This document shows positions 50,962 through 59,751 of a DNA stretch of 64,000 nt, piece after piece; within the stretch, counting starts at the first letter, position 1, and each line of letters starts with the position of its first letter. The notes under the pieces are model-generated. The model saw nothing but the letters and a program-made list of their open reading frames with translations, did no database searches and was not told where the DNA came from. Source of the stretch: Helicobacteraceae bacterium (GTDB taxonomy: Bacteria; Campylobacterota; Campylobacteria; Campylobacterales; Sulfurimonadaceae); the NCBI GenBank assembly GCA_947498025.1, contig CANMJR010000007.1, positions 1 through 64,000 on the forward strand, written 5' to 3'. A program made the translations under genes and the position numbers.

Positions 50962-51228
50962 TTAGGAGATTTGAGGAGGGGCACGGCTTTTATATGTAGT
51001 TTGTTTTGCTTGGGAGTTTAAAATTTGTGTTTGTAAAAGGATAGATTCAAAGCTGAAGAGTTCTACTTCTTTAAAGTCAACTACTATGTCGGCAGAGACC
51101 GAGTGGTCATCGACTATACAAATTTGACATGTAGAGCTATTGTGGTTTTTTACATGCTCAATTTCGTGCAGAGCCGTAAAGGTTGTGGCAATGATAAAAA
51201 AGATGGATAGTATTAGCCTGAGTCTCAT
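50962..51228 (-). CDS. Small exported Cys/His protein of the zinc operon
   Basis: An 88-residue protein with a signal anchor (~3-19) and the motif 'HEIEHVKNHNSSTCQICIVDDHS' (~21-43): four His and a CxxC, suited to binding zinc or copper (DUF2946-like pattern). The rest has 'SFESILLQTQILNSQAKQTTYKSRAPPQIS'. First gene of the znu run. It may be a periplasmic metal buffer or sensor; its function is not known. Confidence 0.65.
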   Translation of the reverse strand: MRLRLILSIFFIIATTFTALHEIEHVKNHNSSTCQICIVDDHSVSADIVVDFKEVELFSFESILLQTQILNSQAKQTTYKSRAPPQIS

Positions 51229-51317
51229 GGGCGCAATTTTAGCATTATTTATGTAACAACCAAAGGAGTGTCCAAAGTTACCGCTCCGGAAAAAGAGCGA
51301 TAGTAATTTTAGAATCT

Positions 51318-52142
51318 CTACTGTGCCACTTTTGGCAGTTCGCTTGATAGAATATCGAGATTTGGAAGCATGATAATCTCTATACGACGATTGAGTGCTC
51401 TTCCCTCTTTCGTGTCATTGTCTGCACGAGGATGAAACTCGCCGAAACCTGCCGCTGACACATTTGTTGATAAGACCCCTTTTTCAATCATCAGGTGAAG
51501 AACACTCAGCGCGCGGGCGGTTGAAAGCTCCCAATTGCTTGGAAAACTTGAGCTCTTAATCGGTACGCTGTCCGTATGCCCTTCTATCTGGAACTTGCGG
51601 TCAGTAAAATCTTTTAATACATCTGCTATATTTGTAAGAGCTATTCTTCCATCAGAGTTAACCACGGCATTTCCGCTCGCAAAAAGAACATTTTCAGGTA
51701 AGTTGATAACAATTCGCCCATTCTCAATGGTAACTGTGAGCTGTCCGCCGTCAATCATCTTTTGAAGTTGTTGCACGAATCTAGCATAAATCGCATTTCG
51801 TTTTTTTGTCTCATTATCAATCAAACGCATAGTTTCTAGCTGTTTTTCATAATCATCTAACTTCAGCAGTGACGAATTCAGGAGGTTTTGTGCATCATAA
51901 AGCTCCTCTTGAAGAGCTAGTTTTTTAATATCAAGACCTGAGAGTTCACTCTTTGTTTGCGCTATCTCACTCTTATTCATTTTAATTATATGATCCTGCT
52001 CTTCGATGGTTTTTTCAGCCATTCCTAACGAATATTTTGTTTTGTCAAGCTCCTGCAGCGTCGCTTCATGCGTCTGCTTCATAACACAGCCGGAATTAAG
52101 CAGTGCCAAAAGACCCAGTGTTGCTACGATTGCTAATTTCAT
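51318..52142 (-). CDS. OmpA-family peptidoglycan-binding lipoprotein
   Basis: A 274-residue lipoprotein (lipobox LLNSGC). A coiled coil runs ~25-115, then an OmpA/MotB domain (~140-262) with 'NVLFASGNAVVNSDGRIAL', 'FQIEGHTDSVPIKSSSFPSNWELSTARALSV' and 'GFGEFHPRADNDTKEGRALNRRIEI', holding the Asp and Arg that grip diaminopimelate. It connects the outer membrane to the wall. It starts 31 bp after the small coiled-coil gene. Confidence 0.9.
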   Translation of the reverse strand: MKLAIVATLGLLALLNSGCVMKQTHEATLQELDKTKYSLGMAEKTIEEQDHIIKMNKSEIAQTKSELSGLDIKKLALQEELYDAQNLLNSSLLKLDDYEKQLETMRLIDNETKKRNAIYARFVQQLQKMIDGGQLTVTIENGRIVINLPENVLFASGNAVVNSDGRIALTNIADVLKDFTDRKFQIEGHTDSVPIKSSSFPSNWELSTARALSVLHLMIEKGVLSTNVSAAGFGEFHPRADNDTKEGRALNRRIEIIMLPNLDILSSELPKVAQ

Positions 52143-52173
52143 GTTACTCTCCTTTTTCTGTTTCGTTTATTTT

Positions 52174-52512
52174 TTATATAACTTTTTTGTCTGTTTTTTC
52201 TACAAGCACTTTCGATTTATCTTGTATTTTATTTTCTCTTTCTCTATCTTTTTGTCGTCGTTCCGCCTCTTTATTCTTAAGCTTCTCTTCTCTTTGTATC
52301 TGTTTTTGTGTATCTTTTTGAGTTTGAGTCTCCTGTATTTCTGTAAACTTTTCTGCTCTTTCTTGCTGCTTCTCTCCTATCTCTACCTGTTTTTCACTGA
52401 ACTTATTTTGCTTTTGCTCCTTTAAATTTGCTTTTTCACCCACCGCCGTCTCCGCTTCAACAGCTAGCAATAAACACGATGTAGCAAGAAGCGCCAATAC
52501 TGCTTTTTTCAT
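52174..52512 (-). CDS. Exported charged coiled-coil protein
   Basis: A 112-residue protein: signal peptide ~1-19, then almost only Lys, Glu, Gln, Arg in a predicted single long helix ('EKQVEIGEKQQERAEKFTEI', 'KNKEAERRQKDRERENK'). No family recognised. Upstream of, and on the same strand as, the OmpA lipoprotein; perhaps a periplasmic spacer. Confidence 0.6.
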   Translation of the reverse strand: MKKAVLALLATSCLLLAVEAETAVGEKANLKEQKQNKFSEKQVEIGEKQQERAEKFTEIQETQTQKDTQKQIQREEKLKNKEAERRQKDRERENKIQDKSKVLVEKTDKKVI

Positions 52513-52625
52513 TATTTTCCCTTTTAAGTAAATTGCATTATTATAACTCAGATTATTGAAATTATTATATAAACATATATTCTATGTTAATATATAAAAA
52601 CAAGTTTTGTTCAAGGGGTTCTGTC

Positions 52626-55007
52626 ATGAAATATATCCGTTTTTTTAATCAACTCACTCTAAATGATGTTCCCATGGTGGGCGGGAAGAATGCCAGTTTA
52701 GGTGAAATGTATCAGCATCTCACATGTGAGGGAGTAAACATTCCTAATGGTTTTGCAACTACGAGCGATGCCTATTGGCTACTGCTGGAAGAGAATAAGA
52801 TAAAAGATAAAATAAAAGAAACGCTTGAAGGTCTTGATATTTCGGACACTGCCAATCTTCAAAAACGAGGTAAAGAAGTTCGTGAGTTAATACTCTCTTC
52901 AAAACTTCCGCATGTGCTTGAAGAGGAGCTGTTGGAGGCATACGAAATTTTGTCGGATGAGTACGGCTCGCAAAATGTCGATGTCGCAGTTCGCTCTTCC
53001 GGAACGGCTGAGGATTTGCCGGATGCAAGTTTTGCAGGGCAGCAGGAGACATTTTTAAATATCAACAGTAGCGATAAACTTCTGCATAGCGTGTTGCAGT
53101 GCTATGCCTCGCTCTTTACCGACCGTGCCATAAGTTATAGAACAAGTCGCGGATTTGACCACTTCAAAGTCGCTCTCTCGGTTGGTGTTCAGAAAATGGT
53201 GCGAAGCGATATTGCATCAAGCGGAATCATGTTTACGGTTGACACGGAGAGCGGCTCGGAAAATCTAATACTTATAAACTCCATCTGGGGTTTGGGCGAA
53301 AATGTAGTGAGCGGAAGAGTGAATGCGGATGAGTTTTTTGTTTTTAAACCTACACTTAAAGAGGGCAAGAACACCATTCTAAAACACGCACTCGGGAGCA
53401 AAAAAGAGAAGATGCTCTATGGATATGAGAATAACCGGACACAAAATGTGAGTACCTCGGCGGAGGAGCAAAGCAGTTTTTCTATAAGTGATGGCGAGGT
53501 GATTGCCTTGGCAAGGGCAGCGCTTATTATCGAAGAGCATTACAGATGCCACATGGATATTGAGTGGGCAAAAGACGGAAGAGACGATAAACTCTACATA
53601 GTTCAAGCAAGACCTGAAACCGTGCAGAGTAAACTTCATGATGATATTAGCATAGAAAAATACTCACTTCAAAAGAGTGCTGAAGCAAAAATTTTAACAT
53701 CCGGAAGAGCAGTCGGCGATAAAATTGGCAGCGGAACTGTAAGGGTTATTCATAATATATTGGAGTTTGGCACATTTGAAGAGGGAGAAGTTTTGGTTGC
53801 AGAGACTACGAACCCTGACTGGGAGCCGATTATGAAGAAGGCTTCAGCCGTTATTACTAGTCGTGGAAGCCGTACCTGCCATGCAGCTATAGTAGCTCGT
53901 GAAATAGGGGTACCGGCTGTGGTTGGATGCAACAACGCAACAGAGATACTTCAAAATGGTGAGAGTGTTACCGTGAGTTGCTCAGAGGGAGATGAGGGTT
54001 ATATTTATGAGGGGGAGATTCCATACTCTGTCAAAACGATAAATATGAGTGACCTTGAACCGACAAGAACAAAACTTTTTATGAATATAGGAAATCCGGC
54101 TGAAGCGTTTAATCTTGCAAAAATGCCAAATGACGGAGTCGGACTTGCCCGAATGGAGTTTATTATGAGCCACTCCATAAATGCCCACCCGATGGCTCTA
54201 GTTGACATCCATAAAGGTTTGGATGTAAAAGATAGAGCTGAAATAGTCTCGTTTGCGGCAGGATATAGCGACATGAAAGAGTTTTTTCTGCAAAAAATCA
54301 GTGAGGGAGTCGGCACAATTGCCGCCGCGTTTTATCCAAAACCCGTCATCATAAGAACAAGCGATTTCAAGAGTAATGAGTATAGAAACATGCGAGGCGG
54401 ATTTGTGTATGAGGCGGAAGAAGAGAACCCGATGATAGGTTTTCGCGGTGCTTCAAGATACTATGATGAGAGTTCTAAGGAGTCTTTTGAGTGGGAGTGT
54501 GAGGCACTCAAAAGAGTGAGAGATGAGATGGGACTCACAAACATTAAAATCATGATTCCCTTTGTAAGAACACCGGAGGAGGGGGCAAAGGTGGTGGAGA
54601 TTATGAAGGGTCAAGGATTGGTGCAGGGTAAAAACTCTCTTGAAATATATGCCATGTGCGAAATTCCTGCCAATGTAATCCTAGCCGATAAGTTTTTAGA
54701 GATATTTGACGGCTACTCCATAGGTTCCAACGACCTGACGCAGTTGACTCTCGGGGTTGATCGTGAGAGTGCAAAAATAGCGCATATATTTGATGAGAGA
54801 AATGAGGCGGTAAAGAGAATGTTGCAAATGGCGATAGCGGCATGTAAAAAAGCAGATAAATACATCGGCATCTGCGGACAGGCACCTTCGGACTATCCGG
54901 AAATCACTCAGTTTTTAGTCGAAAACGGGATTGATTCTATCTCCCTCAATCCAGACTCTTTGTATAAAATGCATGTAGTTGTGAGTGAGATTGAGAGTAA
55001 GCTTTAA
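52626..55007 (+). CDS. ppsA: Phosphoenolpyruvate synthase
   Basis: A 793-residue enzyme making PEP from pyruvate and ATP, a gluconeogenic step of CO2-fixing reverse-TCA organisms. Domains: ATP-grasp N-terminal ('VGGKNASLGEM', 'VRSSGTAEDLPDASFAGQQETF'), the swivelling phosphohistidine domain ('SRGSRTCHAAIVAREIGVPAVVG', catalytic His in TCHA), and the PEP/pyruvate TIM barrel ('GFRGASRYY', 'GSNDLTQLTLGVDRES', 'GICGQAPSDYPE' with the active-site Cys). The start MKYIRFF has AAGGGG upstream. Confidence 0.97.
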   Translation: MKYIRFFNQLTLNDVPMVGGKNASLGEMYQHLTCEGVNIPNGFATTSDAYWLLLEENKIKDKIKETLEGLDISDTANLQKRGKEVRELILSSKLPHVLEEELLEAYEILSDEYGSQNVDVAVRSSGTAEDLPDASFAGQQETFLNINSSDKLLHSVLQCYASLFTDRAISYRTSRGFDHFKVALSVGVQKMVRSDIASSGIMFTVDTESGSENLILINSIWGLGENVVSGRVNADEFFVFKPTLKEGKNTILKHALGSKKEKMLYGYENNRTQNVSTSAEEQSSFSISDGEVIALARAALIIEEHYRCHMDIEWAKDGRDDKLYIVQARPETVQSKLHDDISIEKYSLQKSAEAKILTSGRAVGDKIGSGTVRVIHNILEFGTFEEGEVLVAETTNPDWEPIMKKASAVITSRGSRTCHAAIVAREIGVPAVVGCNNATEILQNGESVTVSCSEGDEGYIYEGEIPYSVKTINMSDLEPTRTKLFMNIGNPAEAFNLAKMPNDGVGLARMEFIMSHSINAHPMALVDIHKGLDVKDRAEIVSFAAGYSDMKEFFLQKISEGVGTIAAAFYPKPVIIRTSDFKSNEYRNMRGGFVYEAEEENPMIGFRGASRYYDESSKESFEWECEALKRVRDEMGLTNIKIMIPFVRTPEEGAKVVEIMKGQGLVQGKNSLEIYAMCEIPANVILADKFLEIFDGYSIGSNDLTQLTLGVDRESAKIAHIFDERNEAVKRMLQMAIAACKKADKYIGICGQAPSDYPEITQFLVENGIDSISLNPDSLYKMHVVVSEIESKL

Positions 55008-55016
55008 AAAAGCTTA
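54998..55016 (+). terminator. Weak hairpin at the end of ppsA
   Basis: TAAGCTTT / AAAGCTTA, 8 bp with a 3-base loop, overlapping the stop codon. Low GC and no long T-run, so uncertain. Confidence 0.35.
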
Positions 55017-55050
55017 GCTCTCTTGTAATTAACATGAAAAACAAATTGAA

Positions 55051-55056
55051 TATAAT
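55051..55056 (+). promoter_or_regulatory. Possible -10 box for the rubrerythrin operon
   Basis: TATAAT in 'attgaaTATAATttta', ~110 bases before the rubrerythrin start; a second candidate TATACT lies near 55138. No defined PerR operator could be assigned by eye. Confidence 0.35.
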
Positions 55057-55163
55057 TTTATAAAACATACCGTGTTTCATCTATTCTTTTTAAGTTACAG
55101 GCAGATACAATAAGCAAAAGGATAATAATTTTCCTTTATACTAATATTTAATAAGGAGTTTAC

Positions 55164-55661
55164 ATGGCAACTACGAAAGAAAATCTAGATACTGCGTTTA
55201 GCGGAGAGAGTCAAGCGTACCAAAAATATGCAGCATTTGCTAAAAAAGCTGAAAAAGACGGATTTGAAAATATTGCAAAACTGTTTCGCACAACCGCAGA
55301 AGCTGAACGTATTCATGCCGAGGGTCACTTAAAAGCTATGGACAAAATAGGTTCAACTCTTGAAAATCTTGAAGCTGCAATTGGCGGGGAGACATATGAA
55401 TTTGAAAACATGTATCCTCCAATGTATGAGCAAGCCGTTAAGGATGAGCATAAAGCTAAAAAAATGTTTGGTTATGCACTTGAGGCTGAAAAAGTTCATG
55501 CCGAGCTTTATGCAAAAGCACTTCAAGCCGTTAAAGAGGGAAAAGATTTGGATGAAGTAAATATCTATTTATGCCCTACATGTGGATATATTGAGTTAGG
55601 AACTCCACCAGACAAATGTCCTGTATGCGGAGTAAAAGGCTCTACATTTGTTCAAATTTAA
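55164..55661 (+). CDS. Rubrerythrin
   Basis: A 165-residue rubrerythrin, a peroxide reductase. The four-helix diiron part has 'SGESQAYQKYAAFAKKAEKDGF', 'TAEAERIHAEGHLKAM' and 'DEHKAKKMFGYALEAEKVHAELY' with the Glu/His ligands. The C-terminal rubredoxin-like site is 'CPTCGYIELGTPPDKCPVCG'. It starts the run rubrerythrin-BFD-like-Dps-like, with 9 and 13 bp gaps. AAGGAG precedes the start. Confidence 0.95.
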   Translation: MATTKENLDTAFSGESQAYQKYAAFAKKAEKDGFENIAKLFRTTAEAERIHAEGHLKAMDKIGSTLENLEAAIGGETYEFENMYPPMYEQAVKDEHKAKKMFGYALEAEKVHAELYAKALQAVKEGKDLDEVNIYLCPTCGYIELGTPPDKCPVCGVKGSTFVQI

Positions 55662-55670
55662 GGAGTGTGA

Positions 55671-55865
55671 ATGTTAGTATGTGATTGTAATGATGTCCAT
55701 TTTGATGCCATCAAAGAGGCTGTAAAAAAACATGGCAACGATATGGAAGCCATTATGGAAGAGACCGGTGCAGGAACTGCATGCGAATGTTGCCTAGAAG
55801 AGGATTGCGAGAAAGTAGATTTGCCACTTCCTTTGGCAATTAAAAGAGCTTTAGAAGAGATATAA
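55671..55865 (+). CDS. BFD-like [2Fe-2S] protein
   Basis: A 64-residue protein with the bacterioferritin-associated-ferredoxin pattern: C4-x-C6 near the N-terminus (VCDCND) and C38-x2-C41 (with an extra C40) in 'GTACECCLEED'. BFD proteins pass electrons to ferritins to release iron; here the partner could be the Dps-like protein just downstream or the rubrerythrin. AAGGAG upstream. Confidence 0.8.
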   Translation: MLVCDCNDVHFDAIKEAVKKHGNDMEAIMEETGAGTACECCLEEDCEKVDLPLPLAIKRALEEI

Positions 55866-55878
55866 AGAGGAGTTAGTT

Positions 55879-56394
55879 ATGGCTGTTCGTGGAAATTCGA
55901 TTATAAAAGGTGTGGAAATCAGTGAAATCATTAGGCTTTTAAATAGAGCTTATGCGGATGAGTGGTTAGCGTATTACCAATATTTTATAGAGGCAAAAGT
56001 TACTAGAGGCATCATGAAAGATGCTGTTATCTCCGAGCTGACGCTTCATGCGGCAGATGAACTTAGACATGCGACGATGGTGGCGGATAGAATTGTACAG
56101 CTTGGCGGAACACCTCTTTTGAACCCGCAAGAGTGGTTTAAACATACAAATTGCGGCTATGAAGAGCCTTCAGAGTTTGATGTAGTCAAAATACTTGAAG
56201 ATTCTATAAAAGGCGAGCAGTGCGCAATCAGCACCTACTCATCTATTGCTGACATCGTAAAAGATAAGGATATTATTACATACAATATGGTGTCGCAAAT
56301 TTTGACTGACGAGGTTGAGCATGAAGAGGATTTACAAGCTCTCCATGACGACATCTCAGAATTTATCTATAACATTAAAAAGAGTATAAATTAA
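55879..56394 (+). CDS. Dps-like (DPSL/thioferritin-type) protein
   Basis: A 171-residue ferritin-fold protein. Diiron ligands are likely in 'AYADEWLAYYQYFIEAK' (Glu), 'ELTLHAADELRHATMVADRI' (Glu/His), 'SIKGEQCAISTYSSI' (Glu) and 'LTDEVEHEEDLQ' (Glu/His). Two cysteines, in 'TNCGYEEP' and 'GEQCAIS', fit the conserved Cys pair near the ferroxidase site of DPSL proteins ('thioferritins') described in archaea and some bacteria. It would oxidise and store iron with peroxide. AGAGGAG upstream; last gene of the operon. Confidence 0.8.
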   Translation: MAVRGNSIIKGVEISEIIRLLNRAYADEWLAYYQYFIEAKVTRGIMKDAVISELTLHAADELRHATMVADRIVQLGGTPLLNPQEWFKHTNCGYEEPSEFDVVKILEDSIKGEQCAISTYSSIADIVKDKDIITYNMVSQILTDEVEHEEDLQALHDDISEFIYNIKKSIN

Positions 56395-56412
56395 ACACTT
56401 TTTTTAATCTTC

Positions 56413-58173
56413 TTAACTTTCGTGATGCACCTCCGGTGCTATCGCGGTTACATCCATGTGCTCTATATTTATACCTTTGCCGTCAATACATTTAATTGGG
56501 CAGATTGCTTTTGCTCTGGACATAAGAACAGGAATGTAAAAGAGTGAAACAAGAGTGGATGCAATACTTCCAAATATCAAAGCGATGCCAAGCCCGCCGA
56601 ATATCGGGTCGGTTGCGAGAAGCAAACTACCCAAAATAATTGCGACAGCGGTGAGCAGAATAGGTTTTGCTCTTGTAGCCGTTGAAATAGCGATAGCTCT
56701 ATTTTTTTCTATACCGCTCTCAATGAGTGACTTTGTAAAATCTATTAAAAGAAGGGAACTTCTGGCACTGATACCCATAAGTGAGATAAATCCGATAAGC
56801 GATGTCGCCGTGAGAAAAAAGTGTACATCGGTAATAACCAGTGAAATCATGTCGGTTATAAAGTGACCGATAATCACCCCGATAATAGATAAAAAACTTC
56901 CTACCAAAACTATGCCGCTGAGCGCAAAAGATTTATAATAGACAACCATCAGGAGAAACATCAAAACCAAAGCAGATATAAATGCTCCTCCCAAATCTCT
57001 GAATGTATCAAGCGAAACTTTCATCTCTCCGTCCCAGCGAACTAAAACTTTTTCTTTTGTCTCTTTGTGTGTCAATTGCAGGTCAAACATGTAGGTACTC
57101 ATACCTGTTAATCTCTCAATATCAAAATCTCTTGAGAGTTTTTCTATCATTTTTTCTCTTGCGTCCATGAGAGGATACACCTGAGAAACTAGGTCGCACT
57201 CCGCAGTAATTGACACCATGTTTCTCATATTTTTCTTAAAAATAGTCGGGTCGGCAACCGTTGGAACCACATCAATTACCTCTTTCATAGGAACCATTAT
57301 TCCTGCCATGTTTATCAGTTTAAGTCTAGAGAGTTTCAGCTCAAGCTCTTCTTTTGAAGCGGTGTCTAAGGTTCTTGTCTCTTCTGTCAAACTCACAAAA
57401 ATCGGAATCTGGTCTTGCTGCAATCCTGAGTTTTTAATGGCTACTACATTCCCTTTGAATGCCATATAGAGTATGTTACTGACCTGTTCTACGCTTAAAT
57501 TGCTGGCTATTATTTTTTCAACATTCGGGATTATTTCATATTTTGTATAGACATCATCCTGCATAACATCAATATCAGAAAGTCCCTCAGTCGCTTTTAA
57601 CGACTCCTGTATAATTTTTGATGTTTCTCTTAGGAGCAGATTATCTTTTCCAAACAGATTCACCTCTATGGTTGCAAATGTCGGTGGACCTGAGGGCATC
57701 TCTATAAATTTGACCGTTGCATCCGGATAAACGCTTTCGCATCTCTTTTGGATTATCGGTCGTATTCTGTGAACCATCATGTAAGAGGCTTCATCCCTTC
57801 CATGTTTAGGTGTTAGATTTACAACTATTTCAGCTTGATTTTTTAGACTCTTAAATCCACTTCCCTTTACAAGTCCTGCATAATCAAGTGGAGCACCTTG
57901 ACCTAAAAACATCTCCATATTTAAAATCTCTTTCTCTTTCTTTAGCTCGGTAGCCACACATTCAACTACCTCTTTTGTCTGGTTTACAGTGCTGTTTGTC
58001 GCAGTGTCAACATATATACTAAAGGTGTCGGCACTTTTTCCCGGTAGCATTTTTGCAAGAACGATTCGAGTGGGTATCATCATAAGCGAGAAGATTAGCA
58101 GACCCAAAACGATAAAACCTATTTTTCTCTGCTCTTTTCTATCGCTTGCTATTTTATATATATACTCTTCCAT
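56413..58173 (-). CDS. RND transporter, C-terminal half (separate gene)
   Basis: A 586-residue protein equal to the second half of a normal ~1050-residue RND pump: a helix corresponding to TM7 (~17-38), a large periplasmic domain (~40-370), and TM8-12 (~390-560; 'VVYYKSFALSGIVLVG', 'GISARSSLLLIDFTKSLIESG', 'ATRAKPILLTAVAIILG'). It lies 3 bp after the N-terminal-half gene in another frame, with its own ATG and AAAGGA upstream. The C-terminal tail is unusual, with Cys (AICPIKCIDG) and His (HHES) residues that may bind metal. Both halves look intact, so this seems a working two-gene pump and not a recent frameshift, though that cannot be excluded. Confidence 0.85.
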   Translation of the reverse strand: MEEYIYKIASDRKEQRKIGFIVLGLLIFSLMMIPTRIVLAKMLPGKSADTFSIYVDTATNSTVNQTKEVVECVATELKKEKEILNMEMFLGQGAPLDYAGLVKGSGFKSLKNQAEIVVNLTPKHGRDEASYMMVHRIRPIIQKRCESVYPDATVKFIEMPSGPPTFATIEVNLFGKDNLLLRETSKIIQESLKATEGLSDIDVMQDDVYTKYEIIPNVEKIIASNLSVEQVSNILYMAFKGNVVAIKNSGLQQDQIPIFVSLTEETRTLDTASKEELELKLSRLKLINMAGIMVPMKEVIDVVPTVADPTIFKKNMRNMVSITAECDLVSQVYPLMDAREKMIEKLSRDFDIERLTGMSTYMFDLQLTHKETKEKVLVRWDGEMKVSLDTFRDLGGAFISALVLMFLLMVVYYKSFALSGIVLVGSFLSIIGVIIGHFITDMISLVITDVHFFLTATSLIGFISLMGISARSSLLLIDFTKSLIESGIEKNRAIAISTATRAKPILLTAVAIILGSLLLATDPIFGGLGIALIFGSIASTLVSLFYIPVLMSRAKAICPIKCIDGKGINIEHMDVTAIAPEVHHES

Positions 58174-58176
58174 AAT

Positions 58177-59751
58177 CTAATGGTGTCCTTTCGTATGTTT
58201 TAAAAGTTTTTTTGCCAAGTAGGGAGTAAAAACATAGGCGACAAAGAGTGATACCGCGAGGGCAACAGGGACATTCAGAGGAATAGGAAGCATAAACTGC
58301 CCCATCATTCCGCCGACAAATGCCATGGGTATCATGGTAAGCATAATTGCGATTGTTGCTATATTTGTTGAGGGTCCAATCTCATCCGTAGCTTCTATAA
58401 TTATTTCGTCAAAATTTTTATGCACCGACTCTTTCAGGTGCATCCGCCTGTGTATATTTTCGATAACAATAATGGCATCATCCACAATAAGCCCTAGACT
58501 CAGCAAAAATGCAAAGAGTGTAATCCTGTTGATGGTTTGATCCGTCATCATGGCTATAAAAAGGGTGGCTGCAAGTATCATGGGCACCGCAATAGTGACA
58601 ACAAGAGATTCTCTCCACCCTAAAAAAGGGATGAGGATAAGAGAAATTATGGCAATGGTTAAAACAAGGTGATGCACCAGCTCATTTACCGCTTCGTTTG
58701 CCCTCTCGCCGTAATTTCTGGTAACAATATAGCCTAGACCATTTTTGCTCAGCTGCTCTTCATTCTCTTTTAATGTTTCTATGATGCTCTCTGCCAGATG
58801 AACAGCGTTCGTTCCCTTAAGCTTTGAAATAGTCATAGTAACTTGATCCTGAGTATCCGAAAAAGGGGAGCCATCCGCTTGATAGTTGATAAAAGCCTCT
58901 TGATAATTTTGTATATCATAAAAATATTTTACATCGGCAATATCTTTGAGATAGATAAGAGAATCCATATATTTGGCGATAATGAGATTTTGGAGGTCTT
59001 CTATATCGTTGATGGCATTTTTAACACCAAACACTATGAGCCGATTTTCTTTTGTCGGTAAATCAACTTCCGGAGAGTTTTTTGCGATTGCTTGGATAGA
59101 TTGAACCACTTGACCGATGGAGATATGGTAACCCGAGAGTTTATCAAGATCTAAAAGAACATTAAATTGCGGTTTCTTGGCACCTTTTAAAGTGGTTTTT
59201 GAAATATGTTCTATGGAGTTTATATCTTGCTGAATATCTTTTATCTGCTTATAGAGAACGATATGGTCAATCCCTTTCTCCTCTTTTTTGTAAAAAGCAA
59301 CCGTTACTATGGGAACATCAATATCAATATCAAAAGGCTTCACAAGCGGCATCATGGCTCCACCCGGTAGGGAATCCATGTTTTGCATAACTTTGTCATA
59401 GAGTTTTAAGTTTGAGGACTCTCTATCTTGACCAATATCGTACTGTATATTCAACATACCGACATTGTGCATGGCGGTGGAGTAAATATCTTTTATGCCT
59501 TTTATTTCGCTTATTCTTCTTTCTAACGGCTTTAAAACAGCATTATTTATCTCATCCGGTGAAGCACCCGGCATGGGAACAATTATAGAGCCGCCGCTTA
59601 CTGCAATTTGCGGATCTTCTTCTCTGGGCATAACTACTAAAGAGATATAACCTAAAGAGAGAATAGAAAATGCAAGAATAGCGGTGAGAGGGTTGTTTAA
59701 AAACCCCTTTGCCAAGTGCCCTGCAATATTATTTATCTTGTATGGTTTCAT
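58177..59751 (-). CDS. RND transporter, N-terminal half (separate gene)
   Basis: A 524-residue protein covering TM1 (~18-38), the first periplasmic domain (~40-335) and TM2-6. TM4 carries the proton-relay pair in 'SLGLIVDDAIIVIENIHRR'. 'VMPREEDPQIAVSGGSIIVPMPGASPDEI' is the usual start of the porter domain. It ends shortly after TM6 with 'YVFTPYLAKKLLKHTKGHH', where a normal pump would continue. It overlaps the upstream unknown gene by 4 bp. Neither a membrane-fusion protein nor an outer-membrane channel gene is seen nearby. Confidence 0.87.
   Translation of the reverse strand: MKPYKINNIAGHLAKGFLNNPLTAILAFSILSLGYISLVVMPREEDPQIAVSGGSIIVPMPGASPDEINNAVLKPLERRISEIKGIKDIYSTAMHNVGMLNIQYDIGQDRESSNLKLYDKVMQNMDSLPGGAMMPLVKPFDIDIDVPIVTVAFYKKEEKGIDHIVLYKQIKDIQQDINSIEHISKTTLKGAKKPQFNVLLDLDKLSGYHISIGQVVQSIQAIAKNSPEVDLPTKENRLIVFGVKNAINDIEDLQNLIIAKYMDSLIYLKDIADVKYFYDIQNYQEAFINYQADGSPFSDTQDQVTMTISKLKGTNAVHLAESIIETLKENEEQLSKNGLGYIVTRNYGERANEAVNELVHHLVLTIAIISLILIPFLGWRESLVVTIAVPMILAATLFIAMMTDQTINRITLFAFLLSLGLIVDDAIIVIENIHRRMHLKESVHKNFDEIIIEATDEIGPSTNIATIAIMLTMIPMAFVGGMMGQFMLPIPLNVPVALAVSLFVAYVFTPYLAKKLLKHTKGHH

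Noticed and set aside
52003-52425. Plus-strand 139-residue hydrophobic frame
   Set aside because: It is antisense to a Lys/Glu-rich coiled-coil gene, which always gives a Phe/Leu/Ser-rich mirror frame.
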